Positions 1-5,761 of a stretch of 64,000 nt of DNA are shown here, one piece after another. The position numbers and the translations under genes were made by a program. Below the pieces are notes generated by a model. The model saw only the letters and a list, made by a program, of their open reading frames with translations, had not been told where the DNA came from and ran no database searches. Every line of letters begins with the position of its first letter. The first letter of the stretch is position 1. The DNA lies in contig PHFX01000153.1 in NCBI GenBank assembly GCA_007618135.1, positions 1 through 64,000 on the forward strand. The letters are read 5' to 3'. Source of the DNA: Candidatus Brocadia sp. WS118 (GTDB lineage Bacteria; Planctomycetota; Brocadiia; Brocadiales; Brocadiaceae).

Positions 1-103
1 CTTTCAAGCTAAATTCTCAGGGCGTGAGGGTTGTTTACATCAGTCAGGACTTCAGTATGTAACTGGGCTCCTCCAGCAACTGTTCCCCATGATACATGTA
101 AAG
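1..103. other. Unassigned flank left of the IS3 element
   Basis: This is non-annotatable DNA at the window edge. A plus-strand frame is open from base 2 and runs into the insertion sequence, ending at 142, so it could be the 3' remainder of a gene cut by the insertion. The 46 codons show no family signature that I recognise. The bases do not resemble the missing 5' part of the IS630 transposase found on the other side of the IS3 element. Confidence 0.25.
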
Positions 104-126
104 TGGACGGGTTTGTCAAGACCAAT
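104..126 (+). repeat. IS3 left terminal inverted repeat
   Basis: This sequence begins TGGACGGG and ends GACCAAT. It matches the reverse complement of 1432-1454 at 16 of 23 bases. It marks the 3' end of the element relative to its transposase. Confidence 0.75.
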
Positions 127-258
127 TTTTGCTAATATTTAGATGCATTAATTTATTAATAACCGTGTGCAGAAGGGTAACGGAAAGAGCCCGTAGGGCG
201 ACTGGAGTTACCCTTCTGCACACTCCACAATTTTTCGCCACTCCTCGCCGTCTTTTCC

Positions 259-1104
259 TTATTCGTTCCCGTAAGGAACTCCAAAATGAACTTCATACGG
301 TGTTTTATACTCCAGGGATTGATGATACCTCCGATTGTTATAAAATGAAAAATACTTCTCCAATCCCTCACGCGCATCACGACAAACCTCATAATCCTTT
401 AGATAAACTTCCTCGTATTTTACGCTCCTCCAAAGCCGTTCCGTAAAAATGTTATCAAATGCACGACCACGACCATCCATACTGATTGCGATCTCTTTGT
501 CTAAGAGTATTCCCGTAAAATCATTACTCGTAAACTGAGAACCCTGATCACTATTGAATATCTCCGGACGTCCCTTTCCCAAGGCTTCCTCCAAAGCCTC
601 TCTGCAAAAGGAAACATCCATTGCATTGCTTATACGCCACGACAACACATAGCGACTATACCAATCCATTATCGCTACAAGGTACACAAATCCACGCCTC
701 AGCCTCAGGTATGTTATGTCGCTCGCCCATACCTGATTTGGACGAATGATTTCTCTGTCTGTTAAAAGATACGGGTATATCTTGTGGCCAGGTTGCCTCT
801 TACTCATATTCCCTCTCGGATATATGGCGCGCAACCCCATTTGCCTCATGCACCCCTGCACCCATTCTCGCCCTACCCCAAAACCCTCACGCCTCAATGC
901 CTCTCGTATCCGACGACTCCCGTAAAATGGATATTCCGTAAATATCTCATCTACCCGATTCATCAGCCTCAATGTCTCCTCTGATACCTCTGCCGGTGTA
1001 TAGTACCAGTTCGATCTCCTCACCCCTACCAGCTCACATTGCCGCCGAATACTTAATTCCTTATTTCCCCTTTCTATTAACCCCCTTTTCTCCTCAACGC
1101 TCAA
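259..1104 (-). CDS. IS3-family transposase OrfB (DDE integrase core)
   Basis: This is the catalytic part of an IS3 transposase, which in this family is made as an OrfAB fusion by programmed -1 frameshifting. It is 281 residues from a TTG codon. An HTH_21-like N-terminal part (residues 1-100) is followed by an rve integrase core. The DDE triad is visible in WASDITY, NSDQGSQFT and FTERLWRSVKYEEVY, so the catalytic domain looks intact. It overlaps orfA by 11 bp. A run of nine A residues on the coding strand (1115-1123) just before the overlap is a natural slippery site. The separate TTG start is probably not used. Confidence 0.92.
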   Translation of the reverse strand: MSVEEKRGLIERGNKELSIRRQCELVGVRRSNWYYTPAEVSEETLRLMNRVDEIFTEYPFYGSRRIREALRREGFGVGREWVQGCMRQMGLRAIYPRGNMSKRQPGHKIYPYLLTDREIIRPNQVWASDITYLRLRRGFVYLVAIMDWYSRYVLSWRISNAMDVSFCREALEEALGKGRPEIFNSDQGSQFTSNDFTGILLDKEIAISMDGRGRAFDNIFTERLWRSVKYEEVYLKDYEVCRDAREGLEKYFSFYNNRRYHQSLEYKTPYEVHFGVPYGNE

Positions 1105-1378
1105 TCTGTCGAGATTTTTTTTTAAGCCATTCGTTCTCCACCTTCAATTGCCCTATCTGCTTATACAACTCATCTATTACCTTCTCCTTCTCTTCTGCTA
1201 TTCCTCCCCCTTTCCCCTGAAATATCCCTGCCAATCCTTCTAACGCCCGCTTTCGCCATTTTGTTATTTGTGTCCGGTGTACCTCGTACTGCGACGACAA
1301 CTCCGCTATCGTCTTTTCCTCCTTCAGCGCTTCCAATGCCACCCTCGCCATAAATTCTTTATCAAAACTCTTTCTCAT
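1094..1378 (-). CDS. IS3-family transposase OrfA (helix-turn-helix)
   Basis: This 94-residue HTH_8/InsE-type protein recognises the terminal repeats and regulates transposition. The N-terminus holds the helix-turn-helix (residues about 10-50, ending in ITKWRKRAL). The C-terminus is a leucine-zipper-like helix (KVIDELYKQIGQLKVENEWL). A GGAGGGGGG ribosome-binding site precedes the ATG. The last codons contain the A9 run that would shift ribosomes into orfB. Confidence 0.9.
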   Translation of the reverse strand: MRKSFDKEFMARVALEALKEEKTIAELSSQYEVHRTQITKWRKRALEGLAGIFQGKGGGIAEEKEKVIDELYKQIGQLKVENEWLKKKSRQIER

Positions 1379-1431
1379 TTTTCAGACCCCCCTCCTTATC
1401 CTACTCTATCTTACCAAAATGCATCTTAACT

Positions 1432-1454
1432 ACTGGTCTGAAAATGCCAGTCCA
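1432..1454 (-). repeat. IS3 right terminal inverted repeat
   Basis: Read on the minus strand it begins TGGACTGG and ends GACCAGT. It lies 54 bp upstream of the orfA start codon, where the transposase promoter is expected in IS3 elements. Confidence 0.75.
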
Positions 1455-1460
1455 TTATAA

Positions 1461-1862
1461 TTCCTGCGGCGGTTGGACCGGGAGTTTCCTGGGGAGCAGC
1501 AACTGCATCTGGTGCTGGACAATTACGGCACGCACAAGACACCGCAGGTGCAAGCCTGGCTGAAAACCCATCGGCGGTTTGTGCCCCACTTCATTCCCAC
1601 CAGTTCGAGTTGGCTGAACCTGGTGGAGCGGTGGTTTGGGGAGTTAACAGAGAAAGCGATCCGGCGTGGTGCTTTTGTCAGCGTTCCAGAATTGGTGCAG
1701 GCCATCGAAACCTTTCTCGCCGCCTGGAATGCCAACCCGCAGCCGTTTGTCTGGACGGCCAAGTTGGAGGACATCCTCCGTAAGATCGAGCGGGCTCGGG
1801 CCAAGCTGGAGTCCATCCAGCCTGGTTGCACGCAGCCACGGCGCCAAAAACGGGAAGAGTAA
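1461..1862 (+). pseudogene. IS630-family transposase, 3' remnant
   Basis: This is the C-terminal DDE half of an IS630/Tc1-type transposase of about 130 residues. The second catalytic Asp is in HLVLDNYGTH and the Glu in WLNLVERWFGELT. The N-terminal half, including the HTH and first Asp, is absent. The reading frame opens at 1461 after an in-frame stop at 1458, only 6 bp beyond the IS3 end, so the IS3 insertion or a linked deletion removed the 5' part. Sequence just after the stop (about 1866-1893, with GTTATTTACGGGACACTACG) may be the IS630 terminal repeat. The GC content is higher than in the neighbours. It is not expected to be active. Confidence 0.88.
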
Positions 1863-2057
1863 TATGTCTAGTTATTTACGGGACACTACGCTAGCTTCTT
1901 TTTTCACGGACAATTTATACCATTTCACCAAACACTATTTCTTGAAACCAGCGCCATCAAAGAAAATGATCTTGCTGTTCTTCGCTCATGCATATTCCTT
2001 GACAAAAACATCTTATTCATACATATTCTAAATCATATTTTGTTAGGAGGCAATTTC

Positions 2058-2255
2058 ATGAGAACAACAATAAACATAGATGACACGTTGCTCGATAAGG
2101 CAGCAATGTTAACCGGTATTGTGGAAAATACATCACTCGTGAGACACGCTCTCGAAGCGCTCATCGCAAGAGAAAGCGTCAGGAGGCTTGCTAAATTGGA
2201 AGGCACGGAAAAGAAACTGGAGACGATACCATGCAGAAGGGTAACAGGCACGTAA
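2058..2255 (+). CDS. vapB: VapB-type antitoxin (DUF2191 / ribbon-helix-helix)
   Basis: The product is a 65-residue antitoxin of the VapB/DUF2191 class. The N-terminal MRTTINIDDTLLDKA is the beta-strand and helix of a ribbon-helix-helix DNA-binding fold. The C-terminal tail, which would wrap the toxin, ends in ETIPCRRV. The ATG at 2058 is chosen because an AGGAGG box sits 7 bp upstream; an in-frame TTG at 2040 lies before that box. Its stop codon touches an ATG that opens a vapC frame, but that frame dies after 11 codons. The antitoxin is therefore now without its cognate toxin. Confidence 0.82.
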   Translation: MRTTINIDDTLLDKAAMLTGIVENTSLVRHALEALIARESVRRLAKLEGTEKKLETIPCRRVTGT

Positions 2256-2288
2256 ATGGTTCTTGTTGACACTTCTCTATTTCTTTAA
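2256..2288 (+). pseudogene. vapC: vapC toxin stub (collapsed after 10 residues)
   Basis: The ATG directly follows the vapB stop. The first residues, MVLVDTSLFL, match the start of VapC PIN-domain toxins, where the first catalytic Asp lies in VDTS. A TAA then ends the frame. In another frame the text continues through FFKPGDRVLIICDG before a stop at about 2340, so a small indel plus loss of the remainder is likely. No later PIN-domain motif is visible. Toxin function is lost. Confidence 0.6.
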
Positions 2289-2421
2289 ACCTGGGGATAG
2301 GGTATTAATCATTTGCGATGGACTTGTCCTATTGGGTTAATAGGCGGGAAAACTAAAAATCAATAAGCATATTTCTCAGATTATCAATGAGTTGAGTCAT
2401 ATTTGTAAATAATAAAGATTT

Positions 2422-2431
2422 GACACCTAGC
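2422..2431 (-). other. Degenerate attC-type end (GCTAGGTGTC)
   Basis: On the minus strand this decamer differs at one base from GTTAGGTGTC at 2748-2757, the boundary between the two preceding integron cassettes. It overlaps the stop codon of the truncated GNAT frame. It may be the worn-out far end of the last cassette. No partner half of a palindromic attC is visible, so this is tentative. Confidence 0.3.
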
Positions 2432-2702
2432 CCTGCCCGGTAATGAGGCCAAGCCCGGCAATCGCGGAGCGCTCGTCCATGACGTTGCTCACCACGATGC
2501 GGTCATCCGCTTCGGTGACAACCGTGTAAAAGCCTGAATGCCAAAGACACAGGCTCAGGCTCAGGAGCTCGACGGCCACCTCTCGCAAAGAGAAGTCTGG
2601 TGGAAAGTTGTATTGGATCGCGATCGCCTTGAACGCCTCATAGCAGATCGCACCGCAAGTGGTGGTATCTTCTGGCCTGCCTGGCCGCAGCGTAATATCC
2701 AT
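2427..2702 (-). pseudogene. GNAT N-acetyltransferase, N-terminal fragment (integron cassette C)
   Basis: Ninety-one residues are left of a protein of a size expected to be about 200 or more. MDITLRPGRPED is the usual GNAT opening. VTEADDRIVVSNVMDERSAIAGLG corresponds to the central beta-strands just before the acetyl-CoA loop (Q/RxxGxG/A), which is missing. A stretch near residues 50-56 (SLSLCLW) coincides with a CAGGCT repeat and looks like a small insertion or slippage. The start ATG has GGGGGA upstream. It sits in a cassette whose start junction is GTTAGGTGTC at 2757-2748. The active site cannot form, so I call it a pseudogene. Confidence 0.65.
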
Positions 2703-2747
2703 AAGCTATTCCCCCTTACGATCTTTTCATGTTTCGCCATTGTGCAA

Positions 2748-2790
2748 GACACCTAACGCTCGCGTTCACCGGGCCGCTGCCACCCGAATA
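2748..2790 (-). other. attC-like half site between cassettes B and C
   Basis: Read on the minus strand, the sequence ends CCGGTGAACGCGAGCGTTAGGTGTC, which is the typical right half of an attC (L' and R' boxes, GTTRRRY core). The complementary left half that would fold it into a hairpin is not found within about 100 bp. The site is therefore either damaged or was formed by a fusion of cassettes. Confidence 0.5.
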
Positions 2791-2858
2791 ATTCACAATA
2801 AAATACCGGCAGAACCGGCGCAATGCACATTTGGGTGTGTGCCAAAAGATTGCATTGA

Positions 2859-3305
2859 TCAAGGTAAGTGTTCAAGGTCGTCCAAGTCTTTATAACGTCC
2901 ACTTGCTTTTTTATTGATCTTTAAATGTTTCAGGCTGATCAAATTTACGGGAATTCCATCTATTACATCGTTAATTCTTTCTGCATAGCATTCGGAAAAC
3001 TTAACTCCTGATATTTCAACCAACACTTCTATCTGCATCGGCAGCATACCCAGGCGGATCATTCGGTCTTTTTGCAAAAATAATTCCGATGATAACTCTG
3101 GTGTATCAAACCCAAATTCTTTCAGAACCTTCATCATCTTACCTGCATTTTCCTGATTCATCGCTATCCATATATCAATGTCATTCGTTGCTCTTGGATA
3201 ACCATGATAGCCAACGGCATATCCTCCGATTAGGAGATATTCAACACCATTCGCATTCAGTAATATGAAGAATTCTTTGAAGTCGTTCGGTAGCCCTATC
3301 GCCAT
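2859..3305 (-). CDS. Nucleotidyltransferase-fold protein (DUF6036/AbiEii-like), integron cassette B
   Basis: A 148-residue nucleotidyltransferase-superfamily protein. The motif GGYAVGYHGYPRATNDIDIWI (residues 27-47) contains the GG and DxD-type signature (NDIDIW) that binds metal and nucleotide. The C-terminal helices end in KHLKINKKASGRYKDLDDLEHL, a hallmark of this family. Such proteins are common in integron cassettes and near toxin-antitoxin genes; the substrate is unknown. Its ATG lies inside the 3' end of the upstream gene, with a 65-bp overlap, so the two are translationally linked. The frame is intact. Confidence 0.72.
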   Translation of the reverse strand: MAIGLPNDFKEFFILLNANGVEYLLIGGYAVGYHGYPRATNDIDIWIAMNQENAGKMMKVLKEFGFDTPELSSELFLQKDRMIRLGMLPMQIEVLVEISGVKFSECYAERINDVIDGIPVNLISLKHLKINKKASGRYKDLDDLEHLP

Positions 3306-3456
3306 AATTTATCTGTCGGAGGATTTCAATTTGATTAATTCGAGCCTGCGGGCTTTGAGCGAGCCAAAAGGCCTTATCCGCTGACTTATCAAACAGCGGA
3401 ACCGTCGAAAAGGCCTTCTTATCGAGCTTAATCTCTTTTACATTAATGTTTTCCAT
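3241..3456 (-). CDS. Small conserved protein partnered with the nucleotidyltransferase, cassette B
   Basis: A 71-residue protein resembling the small proteins encoded just before nucleotidyltransferase genes, with the pattern FWLAQSPQARINQIEILRQINYG followed by RLQRIL. The ATG at 3456 is preferred over an upstream TTG because it has GGGGA upstream and begins with the expected MENINVKEIKLDKKAF. Its last 21 codons are shared, in another frame, with the start of the nucleotidyltransferase. Function is unknown. The constant pairing suggests the two proteins act together, for example as a toxin-antitoxin-like pair, but that is inference. Confidence 0.62.
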   Translation of the reverse strand: MENINVKEIKLDKKAFSTVPLFDKSADKAFWLAQSPQARINQIEILRQINYGDRATERLQRILHITECEWC

Positions 3457-3518
3457 ACCAAATTTTCCCCGACACAGCAGACTATACGAAAATTTTATGA
3501 GAGGCAGCTTTTCCAGCA

Positions 3519-3577
3519 CACCTAACGTCCGAAATCAGCGGCGTGCGTAACGCGTCTGCTGGATTGAGATGTTAGCC
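3519..3577 (-). other. Integron attC recombination site (between cassettes A and B)
   Basis: On the minus strand the site starts with GGCTAAC (R'') and ends with GTTAGGTGT (R'). The inner arms ATCTCAATCCAGCAGACG and CGCCGCTGATTTCGGAC pair imperfectly around a short centre, with unpaired bases of the kind that orient attC hairpins. Length is about 59 bp, normal for an attC. The stop codon of the cassette A gene lies 2 bp before it, as expected for gene cassettes. This is the best-preserved integron site in the window. Confidence 0.85.
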
Positions 3578-3578
3578 A

Positions 3579-4053
3579 TCACTGCAACGGCTCCAGCAAG
3601 CGCGAGAAGTTGCGGCAAACATATTTTTTGTAGCGCTCTTTGACATACTCCTCTCTCGCGCCCGTTTTCTTGTTGCTCTTTGTGCCGTTGAACCAGATAC
3701 TACGCTTACCGACGTTCTTGCCGCTTTGTTTTGCACGGATTCCGCAATAAACTCAGCAGACGACATGACCCACATGGTGTCAAGCCGCTCGGAAAAAAAC
3801 ACAAACCAATAGTTGTTGCGATGCTCGTGTGGTATAGCCGCAAACTGCGCGCCACGCCGGGTATGACGGTTTTTGACCACGCCTTGATCTGTACTTCGAT
3901 GAAGCTGTCATCGGGACGCTTCACCACTGCGTCGATCGCGTCGTCATCAACAAGGGGGAAATAAACATCCAGCCATTCCCTGAGCATGAGGCCAACGACC
4001 CAATACTCAATGCGCTTTCCGAAGCCTGCAGAATGTCTGAATGTTCCGCTCAT
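3579..4053 (-). pseudogene. PD-(D/E)XK nuclease-like cassette gene with two frameshifts (cassette A)
   Basis: Reading across three frames restores one protein of about 158 residues. The first segment, MSGTFRHSAGFGKRIEYWVVGLML to IEVQIKAWSKTV, contains a D-x(n)-E-x-Q-x-K pattern like PD-(D/E)XK nucleases and DUF4365 proteins. The second frame continues AAIPHEHRNNYWFVFFSER to AEFIAESVQ. The third gives GKRSIWFNGTKSNKKTGAREEYVKERYKKYVCRNF to the TGA at 3579-3581. Frameshifts lie near 3870 and 3735. The start ATG is 11 bp after a GTTAGCC integron junction and the stop abuts an attC, so it fills exactly one cassette. Some indels could be assembly errors. Confidence 0.7.
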
Positions 4054-4063
4054 GGTCTGTGAC

Positions 4064-4070
4064 GGCTAAC
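4064..4070 (-). other. attI-like junction (GTTAGCC)
   Basis: The minus-strand GTTAGCC lies between the end of the intI remnant (28 bp away) and the first cassette gene. This is the position of an attI recombination point in an integron whose integrase reads towards the array. It is followed by cassette A. Confidence 0.55.
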
Positions 4071-4075
4071 ACGAT

Positions 4076-4090
4076 TATACAGTCTGTATA
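4076..4090. promoter_or_regulatory. 15-bp palindrome next to attI
   Basis: TATACAG, one central base, then CTGTATA form a perfect 7-bp inverted repeat just downstream of the intI stop and 5 bp from the attI-like core. It could be an integrase-binding pair within attI or an operator. LexA control of integrons is known, but this spacing does not fit the E. coli LexA box. Confidence 0.4.
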
Positions 4091-4097
4091 AACCGCC

Positions 4098-4430
4098 CTA
4101 TAACCTATCGACTGGACTTCGGACACCGTGACCGCCTTTGTTCAAGACATGGATGCAAGGCCATCGTAGTGCTGATGTCTTTATGGCCAAGAAGTTCCTG
4201 GATGGTATGAATGTCATAACCGGCCACAAGCACATGTGTAACAAAGGAGTGACGGAAAGTGTGGTACCAGCATGCCTGAAAACACGCACTTTGTGGACTA
4301 CTTACCTATTGACCCTATGAAGAATCATCTCATAAGTATGATGCGTCCTTCTTCACCGGTCGTTTTGTTCTTCCATCGGTTTTTTGCGGGAAGACCCATT
4401 GCCAGCCCCATTCGTTCAGACTTCACAGTC
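4098..4430 (-). pseudogene. intI: Integron integrase IntI, decayed C-terminal part
   Basis: The minus strand, read with frame changes, yields [57 protein letters not shown] and [18 protein letters not shown], then TAG at 4100-4098. These are the hallmarks of IntI-type tyrosine recombinases: the IntI-specific W-x-W-Q-W-V-F-P patch, the H-x-x-R box (HTFRH), the GHKD helix and the C-terminal [12 protein letters not shown]. At least three frameshifts or stops are present. The catalytic Tyr region (normally TTMIYTHVLN) is replaced by shifted sequence, so it cannot be active. Nothing recognisable remains upstream of about 4430. It points towards the cassettes rather than away from them. Confidence 0.85.
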
Positions 4431-4519
4431 CACCACATTAGCACAGAGGAAAATATAAAAGTGATATACTATTTTGAAATGTGCAGCTACAACGCCCTTG
4501 TTATCCTGCGACACAAAGA

Positions 4520-4819
4520 CTACCGTCTGGAATTATTAATCTCACGCACCATCCTGGATATTAACTTTTCATACGACTGGAGGAGCTTTCCCTGATCCTT
4601 CTTTTCAAAGGACTTTATGGGCCTGACCTCTATTTCACTCATTATGCCGTCGATTTTCCTTGCCAATGACAAGGCAGGATCCATGGCTTCACCGGACTTT
4701 GTCTGCATATCTGGTTGTTTTAATTTTTCTTTTTGTGGTTTTTTATCGGGCGGTTTCTGTCCGGATACCGATTTCTTTGAAGACTGGCCTTCGGCATTGA
4801 TATTTTTTGCTTCATTCAT
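4520..4819 (-). CDS. Small charged hypothetical protein
   Basis: This is a 99-residue soluble protein that I do not recognise. The N-terminal half is rich in Lys, Pro and Gln and likely disordered (KPPDKKPQKEKLKQPD). The C-terminal half (residues 48-99) is predicted helical, with heptad-like spacing in LARKIDGIMSEIEVRPIKSFEKKDQGKLLQSYEKLISRMV. There is no signal peptide. An AAGGAG ribosome-binding site 8 bp before the ATG supports it as a gene. It follows the coiled-coil gene at 4867-5355 by 47 bp on the same strand, so they may be one operon. Confidence 0.6.
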   Translation of the reverse strand: MNEAKNINAEGQSSKKSVSGQKPPDKKPQKEKLKQPDMQTKSGEAMDPALSLARKIDGIMSEIEVRPIKSFEKKDQGKLLQSYEKLISRMVREINNSRR

Positions 4820-4866
4820 AATTTTTACTCCTTATCGAGAAGAACGAACCCCTCCACAAAATATTT

Positions 4867-5355
4867 TTACAATATCTCTTCCTCTTCTAAAGAATCTTGT
4901 ATCTGTTCCGCAATGTCTAATACATCCTCATTGGTGTCTTCCATGTCAGAAATAACATCCCCCATGGAATCCATGCCTGATTTTATCACTTCCAGATTCT
5001 TTTCAATGTCATGTACTTTTTTTACTACATCATCCATACCCTTACTCCTGGCCACCAGATCTTTCAACCCGGATTCGATTCTTTTCCCTGTTTCCAGGAA
5101 ATTTTTTAATGCAGCCTCCGCCTGTTTCTTGTTTGCCAGCAGGGCTTTTTCCGAAGAAGCCGATAGCTTTTCCACCGCCTCTATGCGCTTTCCCAGGGTA
5201 TCGATTTTTTTTGCAACAGCATCAAAAGATTTCTGCAGAGGAGCAAAGCCCGACGCGAAGGCCTTGATTTGCTTCTCAATGTCTTTCAACCCTTTCTCTT
5301 TCGATACCGCAACTTTTAGTTGATTGGATATTTGTTTTGCATTCGTTTTTTTCAT
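4867..5355 (-). CDS. Coiled-coil hypothetical protein
   Basis: A 162-residue, almost wholly helical protein with long heptad repeats, such as DAVAKKIDTLGKRIEAVEKLSASSEKALLANKKQAEAALKNF, and a very acidic tail (EDTNEDVLDIAEQIQDSLEEEEIL). There are no membrane segments or known domains. It resembles phasin-like or structural coiled coils only in general character. The ATG at 5355 was chosen; an in-frame GTG at 5382 has AAGGG directly against it, too close to be a good site. It lies upstream of the small charged protein on the same strand. Confidence 0.6.
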   Translation of the reverse strand: MKKTNAKQISNQLKVAVSKEKGLKDIEKQIKAFASGFAPLQKSFDAVAKKIDTLGKRIEAVEKLSASSEKALLANKKQAEAALKNFLETGKRIESGLKDLVARSKGMDDVVKKVHDIEKNLEVIKSGMDSMGDVISDMEDTNEDVLDIAEQIQDSLEEEEIL

Positions 5356-5382
5356 ATTTTTTATGGCAAAAACTTTTACCAC

Positions 5383-5761
5383 CCTTTACGTAAATTTTCA
5401 AAAACCGCACTATTACAAAGGAATTTTGCCTAACTGATCCCCTGTTGCATTGATAACATACGTTATGTATACAGTTATTCATAATCAAAATCAATAATAT
5501 TTTTTAAATTGACTTCCGGATAATGCGTGTAGAAGAAACGCGAAAAGAACTTTGTCATTGCAAGGAACTACGAAGCAATCCCTGCCATGAGACTTTGTCG
5601 TGAGTTCAGTGTAAACTCCGCAAATGTGCTCACCATGATAAATTCATGCCAACTTATTTGCCAGGATAAAAAGATTGAGAATGCCAAACAGATGCTTTAT
5701 AATTTTAATTACTTTGGACGAATGCGTTTTGTGCCAGTTAACCGCAATAATACGGTGATCC
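5383..5761. other. Intergenic region, 379 bp
   Basis: This AT-rich region separates the leftward coiled-coil gene from the rightward glycan locus and must hold divergent promoters. The only structure noted is a short ATTGC/GCAAT palindromic repeat at 5554-5580. No reading frame shows coding character. Confidence 0.5.
5551..5586 (+). repeat. Short palindromic intergenic repeat, copy 1
   Basis: TCATTGCAAGGAACTACGAAGCAATCC has ATTGC and GCAAT arms and resembles the widespread TCATTGCGAGGAACGAAGCAATCT-type intergenic repeat. A related copy lies at 8841-8862 on the other strand. Both are in non-coding gaps flanking the glycan locus. Confidence 0.45.

Larger units (their letters stand above)
104..1454 (-). 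mobile_element. IS3-family insertion sequence, apparently complete (about 1.35 kb)
   Basis: The element carries the usual two overlapping frames, orfA and orfB, on the minus strand. Imperfect terminal inverted repeats of 23 bp lie at 104-126 and 1432-1454 and match at 16 of 23 positions, each starting TGGAC at its outer end. No clear 3-4 bp target duplication is visible: AAG is outside the left end and TTA outside the right end. That suggests the flanks were rearranged after insertion. The right end stops 6 bp before the open part of a truncated IS630 transposase, so the element inserted into or recombined with older mobile DNA. Confidence 0.85.

Noticed and set aside
1523-1831. Minus-strand open frames over the IS630 remnant
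   Set aside because: They are antisense to a clear DDE transposase sequence and have no family pattern.
2748-2850. Full attC between cassettes B and C
   Set aside because: Only the right half is present; no matching left arm was found within 100 bp, so it is reported as a half site.
4138-4320. Plus-strand open frame in the integrase region
   Set aside because: The opposite strand carries recognisable integron integrase motifs across frames, so this frame is a shadow.
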